A stretch of DNA of 64,000 nucleotides from assembly GCA_023422835.1 (NCBI GenBank), contig JAFAGI010000001.1, positions 248,001 through 312,000 of the forward strand. The letters run 5' to 3'. The notes under the pieces were generated by a model. That model worked only from the letters and a program-made list of their open reading frames with translations. It had not been told where the DNA came from and made no database searches. Positions 57,028-64,000 of this stretch are shown here, piece by piece (position 1 is the first letter of the stretch; every line of letters begins with the position of its first letter). Source of the stretch: Bacteroidota bacterium (GTDB taxonomy: Bacteria > Bacteroidota > Bacteroidia > Chitinophagales > Chitinophagaceae). The position numbers were made by a program, and so were the translations under genes.

Positions 57028-58533
57028 ATGGGCATTATCAGAAAGCAAAGTATTTACTCCAGCATTTTTACTTATATCGGCTTTGCTATCGGCGCATTGA
57101 ATCTCCTGGTTTTGCTTACGCCCAAATTCGGTTTTTTTACTTTAGATGAATCAGGGCTTACCAGGCTTTTCCTGGACTTTGGCAATTTATTCGCAGTGAT
57201 AGCTGCCATGGGTTCGCTGACCACGTTTATAAAGTTCTACCCGTTTCATCATGCCTATTTAAAAAAAGAGCAGAATGATCTGCCGTTTATTGCCATCCTG
57301 GTTTGCACTGCCGGCGCTGTACTGCTAACGATTTGTATTTTTGTTTTTGAAGATTTTTTTGCCAGAAAATTTTCCAGGAACTCCGCGCTGTTCATCCAGC
57401 ATTTCCGGCTAGTGATACCGCTTACCATCTCCATGATCTTCTTCAACCTGTTTGAAGCATTTGCCTGGATGCTGCAGAAAACGGTGGTTTCAAACTTTGT
57501 AAAGGAGGTACTGTTGCGGGTTTTTGCCTTAATTGCCATCGTTATTTTTTACCTCGGCTGGATCAGCATTGACACATTTTTTATACTCTACACGCTTATT
57601 TATTTTCCCGCAGCGGCTTACCTGGCTTATGTTGTTTTCAAAGACGGCAGGATACAAATACAGACACGGATAAGCAATGTTACCAGGAAGCTATATTCCA
57701 AGATGCTGACCTTTACCGTGTATCATTTCACGGGCGGTGTTTTCCAGATATTACCCCGGACAATGGACCTGCTGATGATAGCCAGCGTAGTGGAAGGGGG
57801 CCTGGGCAAAGCATTGATCTACTCTATCCCAACCTATCTGGTGACAGTGATGGAAGTGCCGCAAAGAAGCATGATGGGCATTGGCTCATTTACCATTTCT
57901 GAGTCGTGGAAGCGGAACGATGTAAAAAACATCAGGACTATTTACCGGAAAAGCTCCATTAACTTACTGGCAGCAGGCCTGTTTATTTTCGGGCTGATAT
58001 TTCCAAACCTGGACAACCTGGTTCGCTTTATGGGCGAAGAGTTTATGCCCGTAAAATTATTATTCCTCATCCTCGGCATCGGCAAGCTGCTTGACCTGAT
58101 GATGGGCCTGAATAATCTTATCCTTGGTTTTTCAAAATACTGGAAAACAGATTTCTATACCAATATCATCTTCATCATTTTTTCCGTTGGCATCACTTAT
58201 TTACTCACTAAGAAGTTCGGGATGACGGGCACTGCGCTGGGCAGCGCGCTTACCATGTTTGGCTACAACCTTTTGCGGTTTATATTTATCTACAGGTTCC
58301 TGAAGATGCAGCCATTCACCTCAAAGACGCTGATAGTGCTGGCCCTGGGCATTGCAGCCCTGCTGATAACCTGTAACATACCTTATGCAGGCAATCTTTA
58401 TATGGACACATTTATCAGGTCGATTACTTTTCTTATCCTTTTTGCACCCGGGCTGATCTATTTCAACATTTCGCCGGACATCAACGAGCTGTACAGGATG
58501 AGCATGTCTAAAATATTTAAAAGAAGTCAATAG
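57028..58533 (+). CDS. Polysaccharide/lipid-oligosaccharide flippase (MATE/Wzx-type)
   Basis: A membrane protein of about 501 residues with roughly 14 hydrophobic segments, in the MOP superfamily (Wzx/RfbX). It begins MGIIRKQSIYSSIFTYIGFA, typical of polysaccharide-export flippases of this phylum, and carries polar breaks such as LPRTMDLLMIASVVEGGLGK. It would move a lipid-linked sugar across the inner membrane. No glycosyltransferases are nearby, so the glycan is unknown. The ATG at 57028 is used; the longer frame runs over the TIGR02757 gene. A nucleoside transporter follows after 36 bases. Confidence 0.86.
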   Translation: MGIIRKQSIYSSIFTYIGFAIGALNLLVLLTPKFGFFTLDESGLTRLFLDFGNLFAVIAAMGSLTTFIKFYPFHHAYLKKEQNDLPFIAILVCTAGAVLLTICIFVFEDFFARKFSRNSALFIQHFRLVIPLTISMIFFNLFEAFAWMLQKTVVSNFVKEVLLRVFALIAIVIFYLGWISIDTFFILYTLIYFPAAAYLAYVVFKDGRIQIQTRISNVTRKLYSKMLTFTVYHFTGGVFQILPRTMDLLMIASVVEGGLGKALIYSIPTYLVTVMEVPQRSMMGIGSFTISESWKRNDVKNIRTIYRKSSINLLAAGLFIFGLIFPNLDNLVRFMGEEFMPVKLLFLILGIGKLLDLMMGLNNLILGFSKYWKTDFYTNIIFIIFSVGITYLLTKKFGMTGTALGSALTMFGYNLLRFIFIYRFLKMQPFTSKTLIVLALGIAALLITCNIPYAGNLYMDTFIRSITFLILFAPGLIYFNISPDINELYRMSMSKIFKRSQ

Positions 58534-58569
58534 AAAAGATTAAATTGCTTCACATTTAAATGCGTGTAT

Positions 58570-59829
58570 ATGAACATTAAACTGCGTCTGACCGTAATGA
58601 GTTTTTTCCAGCTTTTCGTTTGGGGGGCATGGCTGATAACAATTGGTGTTTACTGGTTTCAGCATAAGCAGTGGGACGTGGCTGAGTTCGGACTGGTTTT
58701 CTCTACAATGGGTATTGCTTCTATTTTCATGCCCGCGCTTACGGGCATTATTGCCGACCGCTTTATCAATGCAGAGAAACTTTACGGTATTCTTCATATA
58801 CTCTATGGCACAATGCTTATCTGGATCATGCGCATTGATGATCCTCAAATGTTCTTCTACGCCATGCTTGCTGCCATGATCTTTTACATGCCTACGATCG
58901 CGCTTTCCAATTCCATCTCATACTCTGTTTTAAAAAGCAGGGATTATGACCTGGTAAAAGTTTTCCCGCGCATCCGCGTGTGGGGCACTGTCGGGTTTAT
59001 CATAGCGATGGTGTTTACCAATCTTACAGACAATAAGGCTACGGCTAACCAGTTTCTGATAGGTGGTGTAGCAGCCATAGGCTTAGGCCTCTATGCATTT
59101 ACCCTGCCCAAATGCCCGCCACAAAATAAAAACACCGGGCATACTTCATTTGCAGAAGCTATGGGGCTGAATGCTTTTAAGCTGTTTGGCAATTACAAAA
59201 TGGCATTGTTTTTTCTGTTCTCCATGCTGCTGGGTGCTGCGTTGCAACTGACAAATATGTATGGCGATACATTCCTGTCAGACTTTGCCAAAGACCCACA
59301 ATATGCCAATTCAGTGATCGTTGAACGCTCAACGGTAATACTGGCTATTTCACAGATATCCGAAACACTCTTTATCCTGGCGATACCATTTTTCCTGAAA
59401 AGATTCGGCATTAAGAAAGTAATGCTCATCAGCATGATCGCATGGGTATTGCGCTTTGGTTTGTTTGCTTACGGCGATCCTGCAGGTGGTTTGTGGATGA
59501 TCATTTTATCGTGCATTGTATACGGTATGGCCTTTGACTTCTTTAATATTTCCGGTTCCTTATTCGTAGAAACCAGCGTGGATGCTAAAATCCGCTCTTC
59601 CGCGCAGGGATTGTTTATGATGATGACAAACGGCTTCGGCGCTGTGCTCGGCAGCTGGCTCAGCGGCGTGATCATTCAAAAATATTACACATTGCCGGGA
59701 GGTGATAAAATGTGGCAGGAAATATGGTTGTTGTTCGCGGCCTATGCTTTGGTAGTAACCATTTTATTTGCGGTATTCTTCAGGCACAAACATCAGCCGG
59801 AACAAGTTGCGGCATTGAATAATCATTAA
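58570..59829 (+). CDS. MFS nucleoside:H+ symporter (NupG/XapB-like)
   Basis: A 419-residue transporter with 12 predicted membrane segments. The start (MNIKLRLTVMSFFQLFVWGA then LITIGVYW) and the internal FPRIRVWGTVGFIIAM and FFNISGSLFVETSVDAKIRS segments match the NupG/XapB nucleoside:proton symporter family. It would import nucleosides for salvage, alongside purine (guaB) and pyrimidine (thyA) synthesis in the window. The ATG at 58570 is preferred over a GTG two codons upstream. Probably cotranscribed with the flippase. Confidence 0.9.
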   Translation: MNIKLRLTVMSFFQLFVWGAWLITIGVYWFQHKQWDVAEFGLVFSTMGIASIFMPALTGIIADRFINAEKLYGILHILYGTMLIWIMRIDDPQMFFYAMLAAMIFYMPTIALSNSISYSVLKSRDYDLVKVFPRIRVWGTVGFIIAMVFTNLTDNKATANQFLIGGVAAIGLGLYAFTLPKCPPQNKNTGHTSFAEAMGLNAFKLFGNYKMALFFLFSMLLGAALQLTNMYGDTFLSDFAKDPQYANSVIVERSTVILAISQISETLFILAIPFFLKRFGIKKVMLISMIAWVLRFGLFAYGDPAGGLWMIILSCIVYGMAFDFFNISGSLFVETSVDAKIRSSAQGLFMMMTNGFGAVLGSWLSGVIIQKYYTLPGGDKMWQEIWLLFAAYALVVTILFAVFFRHKHQPEQVAALNNH

Positions 59830-59945
59830 ACATACATCATAAAATGCTGCATACCAACCGAGGATGAATAAGCGAAATGAAGTTAACTGGTAATTCCATG
59901 TGGCTGCTGAAACAGCGGCAAATCGGCGAACTAAAATATATACGC

Positions 59946-60233
59946 ATGCAACTCATTCACCAGGATAATCCCGGCACAGGCGGTCAATTCAAGGCGCTGG
60001 AAAAGGATCAGCTTGCAGGTACAATTACTTACCTATGGCATGATGAAGATCTGCTGGAGATAAACCATACGGAAGTTGATGAAGCTTACGAAGGCAAGGG
60101 CATCGGCAAGAAATTGGCAGATGCTGTTGTAGATCTTGCCAGGGAACAAAATGCCCGCATCAAGGCTACATGCCGCTTTGCAAAAAGTGTATTGCTGCGT
60201 GATGAAGCTGCAAAAGATATGCTCATTGATTAA
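59946..60233 (+). CDS. Small GNAT-like acetyltransferase (YjdJ/COG2388 type)
   Basis: A protein of about 95 residues of the compact N-acetyltransferase type (COG2388). Seen are FKALEKDQLAGTITYLWH, the HTEVDEAYEGKGIGKKLADA segment with the acetyl-CoA loop GKGIGKKL and the ARIKATCRFAKSVLLRD ending. The start at 59946 is chosen because family members are this short; the longer frame adds 23 atypical residues. Substrate unknown. The stop overlaps the convergent plsC stop by 4 bases. Confidence 0.82.
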   Translation: MQLIHQDNPGTGGQFKALEKDQLAGTITYLWHDEDLLEINHTEVDEAYEGKGIGKKLADAVVDLAREQNARIKATCRFAKSVLLRDEAAKDMLID

Positions 60234-60967
60234 GCAAACTTCTTTTCATTGGCCTCGTAGGCGTTCCACATTTTATTAAAAACTTCTTCTTTGAGTTCGG
60301 GTGCTTTCTTGTGCTGCGGGTCAACCTGCGGCAGTATTTGCAGGTATATCCTGTGAGGTGAAAGCGCAAACATTTCGCCGGCGGGCAGTATTTTTCTTGT
60401 ATTGAAAATCACTACCGGAATGATTGGTTTACCTGTATCTGCAGCAAGCCTGAAAGCGCCGTTGTAAAACTCTTTTAGCGGCTTGTTTGTTTTATTGCGC
60501 GTACCTTCGGGATAGATCACCATATCCAGCCCCATATCCAGTACATGCTTCATTTGCTGAAAGCTAGAACTCCGGCTGTTACTGTTTTTTCTGTCGACCA
60601 GCACAGAGCCAAAACCGTAAACCCAGGCAAATACGGGTATTTTGGCCAGCGATGCTTTTGCGATAGACTTATTGGGATTGGGTAAAAAAGGCGTGGCGGC
60701 AAAAATATCAAAGAAACTGTTGTGGTTGCACACAACGATGTAGTTCTGTCCCGCTTTAAAATGTTCTTTGCCTAAGACTGTTACAGGGCAACCCACACCG
60801 CCCAGGAATACCGTCATCCATACTTTTGAAACCTTGTGAAACCATTTTGTTTTGGCAGGTTCCTTCAGTACAAAACATGGCGTCATAAACAACAATGCCG
60901 TAAGAATCGTTACCACAAAAAATATAAAACCCCATAAGGCCCACACCGCGCGGAAAATCTTTTTCAT
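60230..60967 (-). CDS. plsC: 1-acyl-sn-glycerol-3-phosphate acyltransferase
   Basis: PlsC makes phosphatidic acid from lysophosphatidic acid and an acyl donor. The 245-residue protein has one N-terminal membrane anchor (AVWALWGFIFFVVTILTALL) and the four acyltransferase blocks: VVCNHNSFFDIFA (H82, D87), GSVLVDRKN, VIYPEGTRNKTN (152-156) and IIPVVIFNTRK. It acts at the inner face of the cytoplasmic membrane. It follows ung on the same strand after 28 bases, and may share its transcript. A second class of PlsC in other species acts on ornithine lipids, so the exact acceptor is not certain. Confidence 0.92.
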   Translation of the reverse strand: MKKIFRAVWALWGFIFFVVTILTALLFMTPCFVLKEPAKTKWFHKVSKVWMTVFLGGVGCPVTVLGKEHFKAGQNYIVVCNHNSFFDIFAATPFLPNPNKSIAKASLAKIPVFAWVYGFGSVLVDRKNSNSRSSSFQQMKHVLDMGLDMVIYPEGTRNKTNKPLKEFYNGAFRLAADTGKPIIPVVIFNTRKILPAGEMFALSPHRIYLQILPQVDPQHKKAPELKEEVFNKMWNAYEANEKKFA

Positions 60968-60995
60968 TTTACTACTGATTAATTTTAATTCGCTG

Positions 60996-61670
60996 CTAAG
61001 CGTTATTCCAGTCTATTGGCGCCTTTCCCTGTTTTGCAAGCAATTCGTTTGTTGCACTGAAATGCCGGCATCCGAAAAAGCCGTTGTGCGCACTCAAAGG
61101 CGATGGGTGTGCTGCTTTCAGGATATGATGTTTCGTGGCATCAATCAGCACCTGCTTGTCCTGTGCAAACCTGCCCCACAGCAGGAAAATGACGCCTTCT
61201 TTTTCGTCTGATATTTTTTTTATCACTGCGTCTGTAAACGTTGACCAGCCTATCTTTGAGTGGCTGTTTGCATCGTGGGCCCTTACCGTAAGTGCGGCAT
61301 TGAGCAGTAAAACTCCCTGGCTTGCCCATTTGGTAAGGTTCCCAGTTTTAGGGATGGGTATGCCCAGATCATCATTAATTTCCTTAAAAATATTTTTAAG
61401 AGAAGGCGGGAACGCTACACCGTTTGGCACGGAAAAGCAGAGCCCGTGCGCCTGGCCATCGTTGTGGTAAGGATCCTGCCCCAGCAGCACCACTTTCACC
61501 TTATCGAAAGGAGTTTGCTCAAAAGCATTGAAGATAAGGTTGCCGGGCGGAAATATTTTCCTGCCGCTCTGCTTTTCTGCTTTCAGGAACATAGCAATAT
61601 GCTCGAAGTAACGTTTGGCAAATTCTTCTTTCAAAACTTCTTTCCAACTGCTTTCTATTTGTACATCCAT
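60996..61670 (-). CDS. ung: Uracil-DNA glycosylase
   Basis: Ung removes uracil from DNA in base-excision repair. The 224-residue length is normal for family 1. Motif A is LLGQDPYHNDGQAHGLCFSV (catalytic Asp 66), with the uracil-recognition Asn in LLLNAALTVRA and motif B AAHPSPLSAHNGFFGCRHF (catalytic His). It is the promoter-proximal gene of an ung-plsC pair on the minus strand. Together with thyA and mutS it reflects the DNA-upkeep theme of this region. Confidence 0.97.
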   Translation of the reverse strand: MDVQIESSWKEVLKEEFAKRYFEHIAMFLKAEKQSGRKIFPPGNLIFNAFEQTPFDKVKVVLLGQDPYHNDGQAHGLCFSVPNGVAFPPSLKNIFKEINDDLGIPIPKTGNLTKWASQGVLLLNAALTVRAHDANSHSKIGWSTFTDAVIKKISDEKEGVIFLLWGRFAQDKQVLIDATKHHILKAAHPSPLSAHNGFFGCRHFSATNELLAKQGKAPIDWNNA

Positions 61671-61833
61671 TGACTAAAATTTTTTTAATGAAAAGGAAAC
61701 ATCCGTTTATTTTTTTCTTTTATTTAGCCGGCCAACGCCGCCAATACCGATGGTTATATAATGAACATTTCCCGATACATAAGGAATTTTATTGCTGCTT
61801 GAAAATTGTATCCATACCGCAAACGTAAAAAAC

Positions 61834-62085
61834 TCATATGTCCTCTATCTCGTATAAGCCAATATAATTTTCGTTATCCATATCATTGTTCAGAAAATTT
61901 TTCAGCCGCCTTACATCGTTCATATCTTTTTGAATAAACTTATCCAGCAACAGCATTCTTGCGTTACGTATCAGCATTGTCTGGGAGCCTGTAGCGGCAA
62001 GTATTTCTTTTTTAAGTGAATCTTCCTGTGCATAGGCGGCTGTGCAAACAAAAGACAGAATAAGAAACAATAATTTTTTGGGCAT
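61834..62085 (-). CDS. Small exported protein, possibly a truncated remnant
   Basis: A protein of about 83 residues with a signal peptide (MPKKLLFLILSFVCTAAYAQ) and a helical mature part (ILAATGSQTMLIRNARMLLL, DMNDVRRLKNFLNNDMD). It ends abruptly at YEIEDI. I do not recognise it; the style suggests the front of a larger exported protein that has been cut short, but no continuation is obvious in the next 150 bases. The inner ATG is chosen over one seven codons upstream because it puts the signal peptide at the front. Function unknown. Confidence 0.55.
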   Translation of the reverse strand: MPKKLLFLILSFVCTAAYAQEDSLKKEILAATGSQTMLIRNARMLLLDKFIQKDMNDVRRLKNFLNNDMDNENYIGLYEIEDI

Positions 62086-62159
62086 AGGATAAAATTTAAA
62101 GCGCATTCAAAATTATTGAAAAATACATAATCCATTCGAAAGATAATTAATGAGTTTTG

Positions 62160-62167
62160 TATCTTTG
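62160..62167 (+). promoter_or_regulatory. nadC -7 element TATCTTTG, 5 bases from start codon
   Basis: Exact TAnnTTTG followed by GCTAT and the nadC ATG; a leaderless or nearly leaderless mRNA is predicted. Confidence 0.6.
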
Positions 62168-62172
62168 GCTAT

Positions 62173-63027
62173 ATGAACCAAAAAATACTACGGCACCTGA
62201 TAACAGAAGCGCTGGCAGAAGACATCGGAGACGGAGACCATAGTACACTAAGCTGTATACCTGCAAACAAAAAAGGTAAGGCTGTGCTGAGAATCAAGCA
62301 GGACGGCATTCTGGCCGGCGTAGAAGTTGCCCAGGAAATTTTTCACCAGGTAGAGCCGGGAGCAAAATTCACCATCTATAAACATGACGGCGAGCCAATG
62401 CAGTATGGGGATACAGCATTTGAAGTGGAGGCCGGCATGCAAACCATTCTCAGTTGCGAAAGGCTTACACTGAACTGTATGCAGCGCATGAGCGGTATAG
62501 CTACGCTTACCAGGCAATATGTAGATATCTTAAAAAATTACCACACAAAAATACTGGATACCCGCAAGACCACGCCTAATTTCCGGCTGCTGGAAAAAGA
62601 AGCCGTCCGCATTGGCGGCGGCATCAATCACCGCTTTGGCCTGTATGACATGATCATGCTGAAAGACAACCATATTGATTTCTGCGGAGGGCTGGAGCCG
62701 GCAATTGATAAGGCTTTTGCTTATACACAGCAATACTACCCCGGGCTAAAGATCGAGGTGGAAACCAGGAATTTGGAGGATGTAAAAAAAGTTTGCGCAG
62801 TCGGCAAAGGCAAGGTATTCCGTATTATGCTGGATAATTTTTCACCGGAAAACGTCAGCGAAGCCCTGTCAATCATCAATAAAGAATTTGAAACAGAAGC
62901 CAGCGGCGGCATCAACCTGTATACCGTGGAAATGTATGCGCAAACCGGCGTTGACTATGTAAGCGTGGGCGGCCTGATACACCAGGCACAAAGCCTGGAC
63001 CTGAGCCTGAAGGCCGACATGAGCTAA
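62173..63027 (+). CDS. nadC: Nicotinate-nucleotide pyrophosphorylase (carboxylating)
   Basis: NadC (quinolinate phosphoribosyltransferase) turns quinolinate and PRPP into nicotinate mononucleotide in NAD synthesis. The 284-residue protein has EDIGDGDHSTLSCIPANKKG, the LNCMQRMSGIATLT region, TRKTTPNFRLLEKEAVRIGG and LYDMIMLKDNHI, with the barrel end SGGINLYTVEMYAQTGVDYV. nadA and nadB are not nearby. It has its own promoter and a downstream hairpin. Confidence 0.96.
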   Translation: MNQKILRHLITEALAEDIGDGDHSTLSCIPANKKGKAVLRIKQDGILAGVEVAQEIFHQVEPGAKFTIYKHDGEPMQYGDTAFEVEAGMQTILSCERLTLNCMQRMSGIATLTRQYVDILKNYHTKILDTRKTTPNFRLLEKEAVRIGGGINHRFGLYDMIMLKDNHIDFCGGLEPAIDKAFAYTQQYYPGLKIEVETRNLEDVKKVCAVGKGKVFRIMLDNFSPENVSEALSIINKEFETEASGGINLYTVEMYAQTGVDYVSVGGLIHQAQSLDLSLKADMS

Positions 63028-63055
63028 AGAGCGGCTTGAACAAAAAATTTACATA

Positions 63056-63073
63056 CGGCATTCACAGATGCCG
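63056..63073 (+). terminator. Hairpin after nadC
   Basis: CGGCAT (63056-63061) pairs with ATGCCG (63068-63073), six-base loop, with a T run a few bases further on (63081-63089). Likely nadC terminator, though the T run is not directly adjacent. Confidence 0.6.
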
Positions 63074-63118
63074 CGGCTCGTATTTTTTATTGCCTTAAGA
63101 GAAACAATCCTGTTTGTT

Positions 63119-63126
63119 TAAGTTTG
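63119..63126 (+). promoter_or_regulatory. Cardiolipin synthase -7 element TAAGTTTG
   Basis: Exact TAnnTTTG, 12 bases before the ATG at 63139. Confidence 0.5.
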
Positions 63127-63138
63127 TTTAAAAAAACA

Positions 63139-64000
63139 ATGACCACTTGGCAGCAAATATGGGAATTTATTAAAGAATGGTATTGGATCCCGATGTTGAT
63201 CCTTTATGTGGGCGTGATTATCACTATCCTAAGTGAAAACCGCAGCCCAAGCAAATCGCTGGCTTACATGTTAGTGCTTGTTTTCCTGCCGGTGATTGGC
63301 CTGATCGTGTATTATTTTGTAGGCAGAAAACCGCTGTTTAAAAAAACGGCGTTTGAGAAAAAACGATTGGTTGACCGGCAAAAAATGCAGCAATATTACC
63401 AGCAGCTAAAACCTGAAATGGAAGAACGTTTGCTGATGCTGGAGCAAAAAATCGGGAATATGGCACTACCCTTCCGCTATCTTTATTATCAGCATCAGTC
63501 GCTAATCAGCAAAGACAATTGCGTAACCTTGCTGAATAACGGTGAAGAAAAATTTCCTGCTCTTTTTGACGCGATTGAAAATGCCTGCGCTCACATCCAT
63601 ATTGAATACTACATTCTTACTGCTGACGATGTGGGCAACCGTCTCACCGATATTTTGATTAAAAAAAGCCGCGAAGGCGTTAAAGTAAGAGTGATCGCAG
63701 ATGATGTAGGTTCAAAAAAATTAAAAGACATCCCGTCGCGGCTGCGGAAAGCCGGCATCCCTTTTTTAAGAACAATGCCGGTGGCGTTTACTTCTTTGGC
63801 CAACAGCAATTACCGCAACCACCGCAAAATTGCGATCATTGACGGCGTGATCGGTTTTATCGGCGGCATTAACCTGGATGACCGCTACTGGAACAATGGT
63901 AAACACGAACTTTACTGGCGCGACACGGCAATAAAAATAGAAGGCCCTGCCGTAAAACTGTTACAGGTGCAGTTTATCCTGAGTTGGTTTTTCTCCGGCG
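63139..64000 (+). CDS. cls: Cardiolipin synthase, N-terminal part (runs off window)
   Basis: The first 287 residues are seen. Two N-terminal membrane segments (WIPMLILYVGVIITILSEN and SLAYMLVLVFLPVIGLIVYY) are followed by the phospholipase D-like domain with the first HKD motif NHRKIAIIDG (His 228, Lys 230, Asp 235) and FIGGINLDDRYW. The enzyme joins two phosphatidylglycerols into cardiolipin in the inner membrane. The second HKD must lie beyond position 64000. ATG start fits the usual N-terminus. It is downstream of nadC with its own promoter. Confidence 0.93.
   Translation, partial: MTTWQQIWEFIKEWYWIPMLILYVGVIITILSENRSPSKSLAYMLVLVFLPVIGLIVYYFVGRKPLFKKTAFEKKRLVDRQKMQQYYQQLKPEMEERLLMLEQKIGNMALPFRYLYYQHQSLISKDNCVTLLNNGEEKFPALFDAIENACAHIHIEYYILTADDVGNRLTDILIKKSREGVKVRVIADDVGSKKLKDIPSRLRKAGIPFLRTMPVAFTSLANSNYRNHRKIAIIDGVIGFIGGINLDDRYWNNGKHELYWRDTAIKIEGPAVKLLQVQFILSWFFSG

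Overview
This is a mostly housekeeping stretch of a Bacteroidota chromosome, most likely from Chitinophagales/Chitinophagaceae. That placement is inferred from gene content and promoters, not from a search. Pointers are: many copies of the Bacteroidota -7 promoter element TAnnTTTG in front of genes, few recognisable Shine-Dalgarno sites, a split metH, an MG2/TonB-plug protein, YceI and MarC proteins, a TIGR02757 protein and moderate GC. There are no rRNA or tRNA genes, CRISPR arrays, prophage or insertion sequences that I can recognise. LAYOUT. 1-3.9 kb: end of a DUF4129-type membrane protein, a MoxR AAA ATPase and an unrecognised exported protein, all coupled. 3.9-9.4 kb: secreted EEP-family lipoprotein, htpG, guaB and a small exported protein built from 23-residue IDW repeats. 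9.4-16 kb: dnaK, cupin, class III aminotransferase, GNAT, thyA and a DUF2975/XRE pair. 16-20.4 kb: folB-trxB, arfB, dtd-mazG-yihY and an orphan ABC ATPase. 20.4-27 kb: MG2/TonB-plug protein, dnaB, a 574-base spacer with four evenly spaced DnaA-box-like sites (candidate origin or DnaA-controlled region) and gyrB. 27-37.3 kb: small lipoprotein plus a coupled mini-gene, queG, mutS-PAP2 phosphatase, a secreted SGNH-GH20 fusion and fusA. 37.3-45.3 kb: a decayed MazF toxin gene, ribBA, a zinc-peptidase/propeller/barrel protein, icd, and a DUF5077-DUF3472 lipoprotein gene broken by an in-frame amber codon and a one-base frameshift. 45.3-51.5 kb: rpe, marC, and metH split into two genes with a GxxExxY gene between them, then yceI. 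51.5-64 kb: outer-membrane barrel protein, ssb, HlyC/CorC protein, AspT-type transporter, TIGR02757 protein, a flippase-nucleoside transporter-GNAT run, ung-plsC, a small exported protein, nadC and the start of a cardiolipin synthase running off the window. HOW THEY FIT. Replication and repair (dnaB, gyrB, ssb, mutS, ung, thyA), protein quality control (htpG, dnaK, arfB, dtd), nucleotide and cofactor synthesis (guaB, folB, ribBA, nadC, queG, metH) and envelope functions are interleaved. A recurring theme is promoters whose -7 element ends only 3-5 bases before the start codon (guaB, PAP2, mutS, thyA, TIGR02757, nadC), predicting leaderless or nearly leaderless mRNAs. No single striking new system stands out. 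The best leads are the DnaA-box array, the GxxExxY cassette inside the metH locus, the two fresh or decaying pseudogenes, and several unusual secreted multi-domain proteins.
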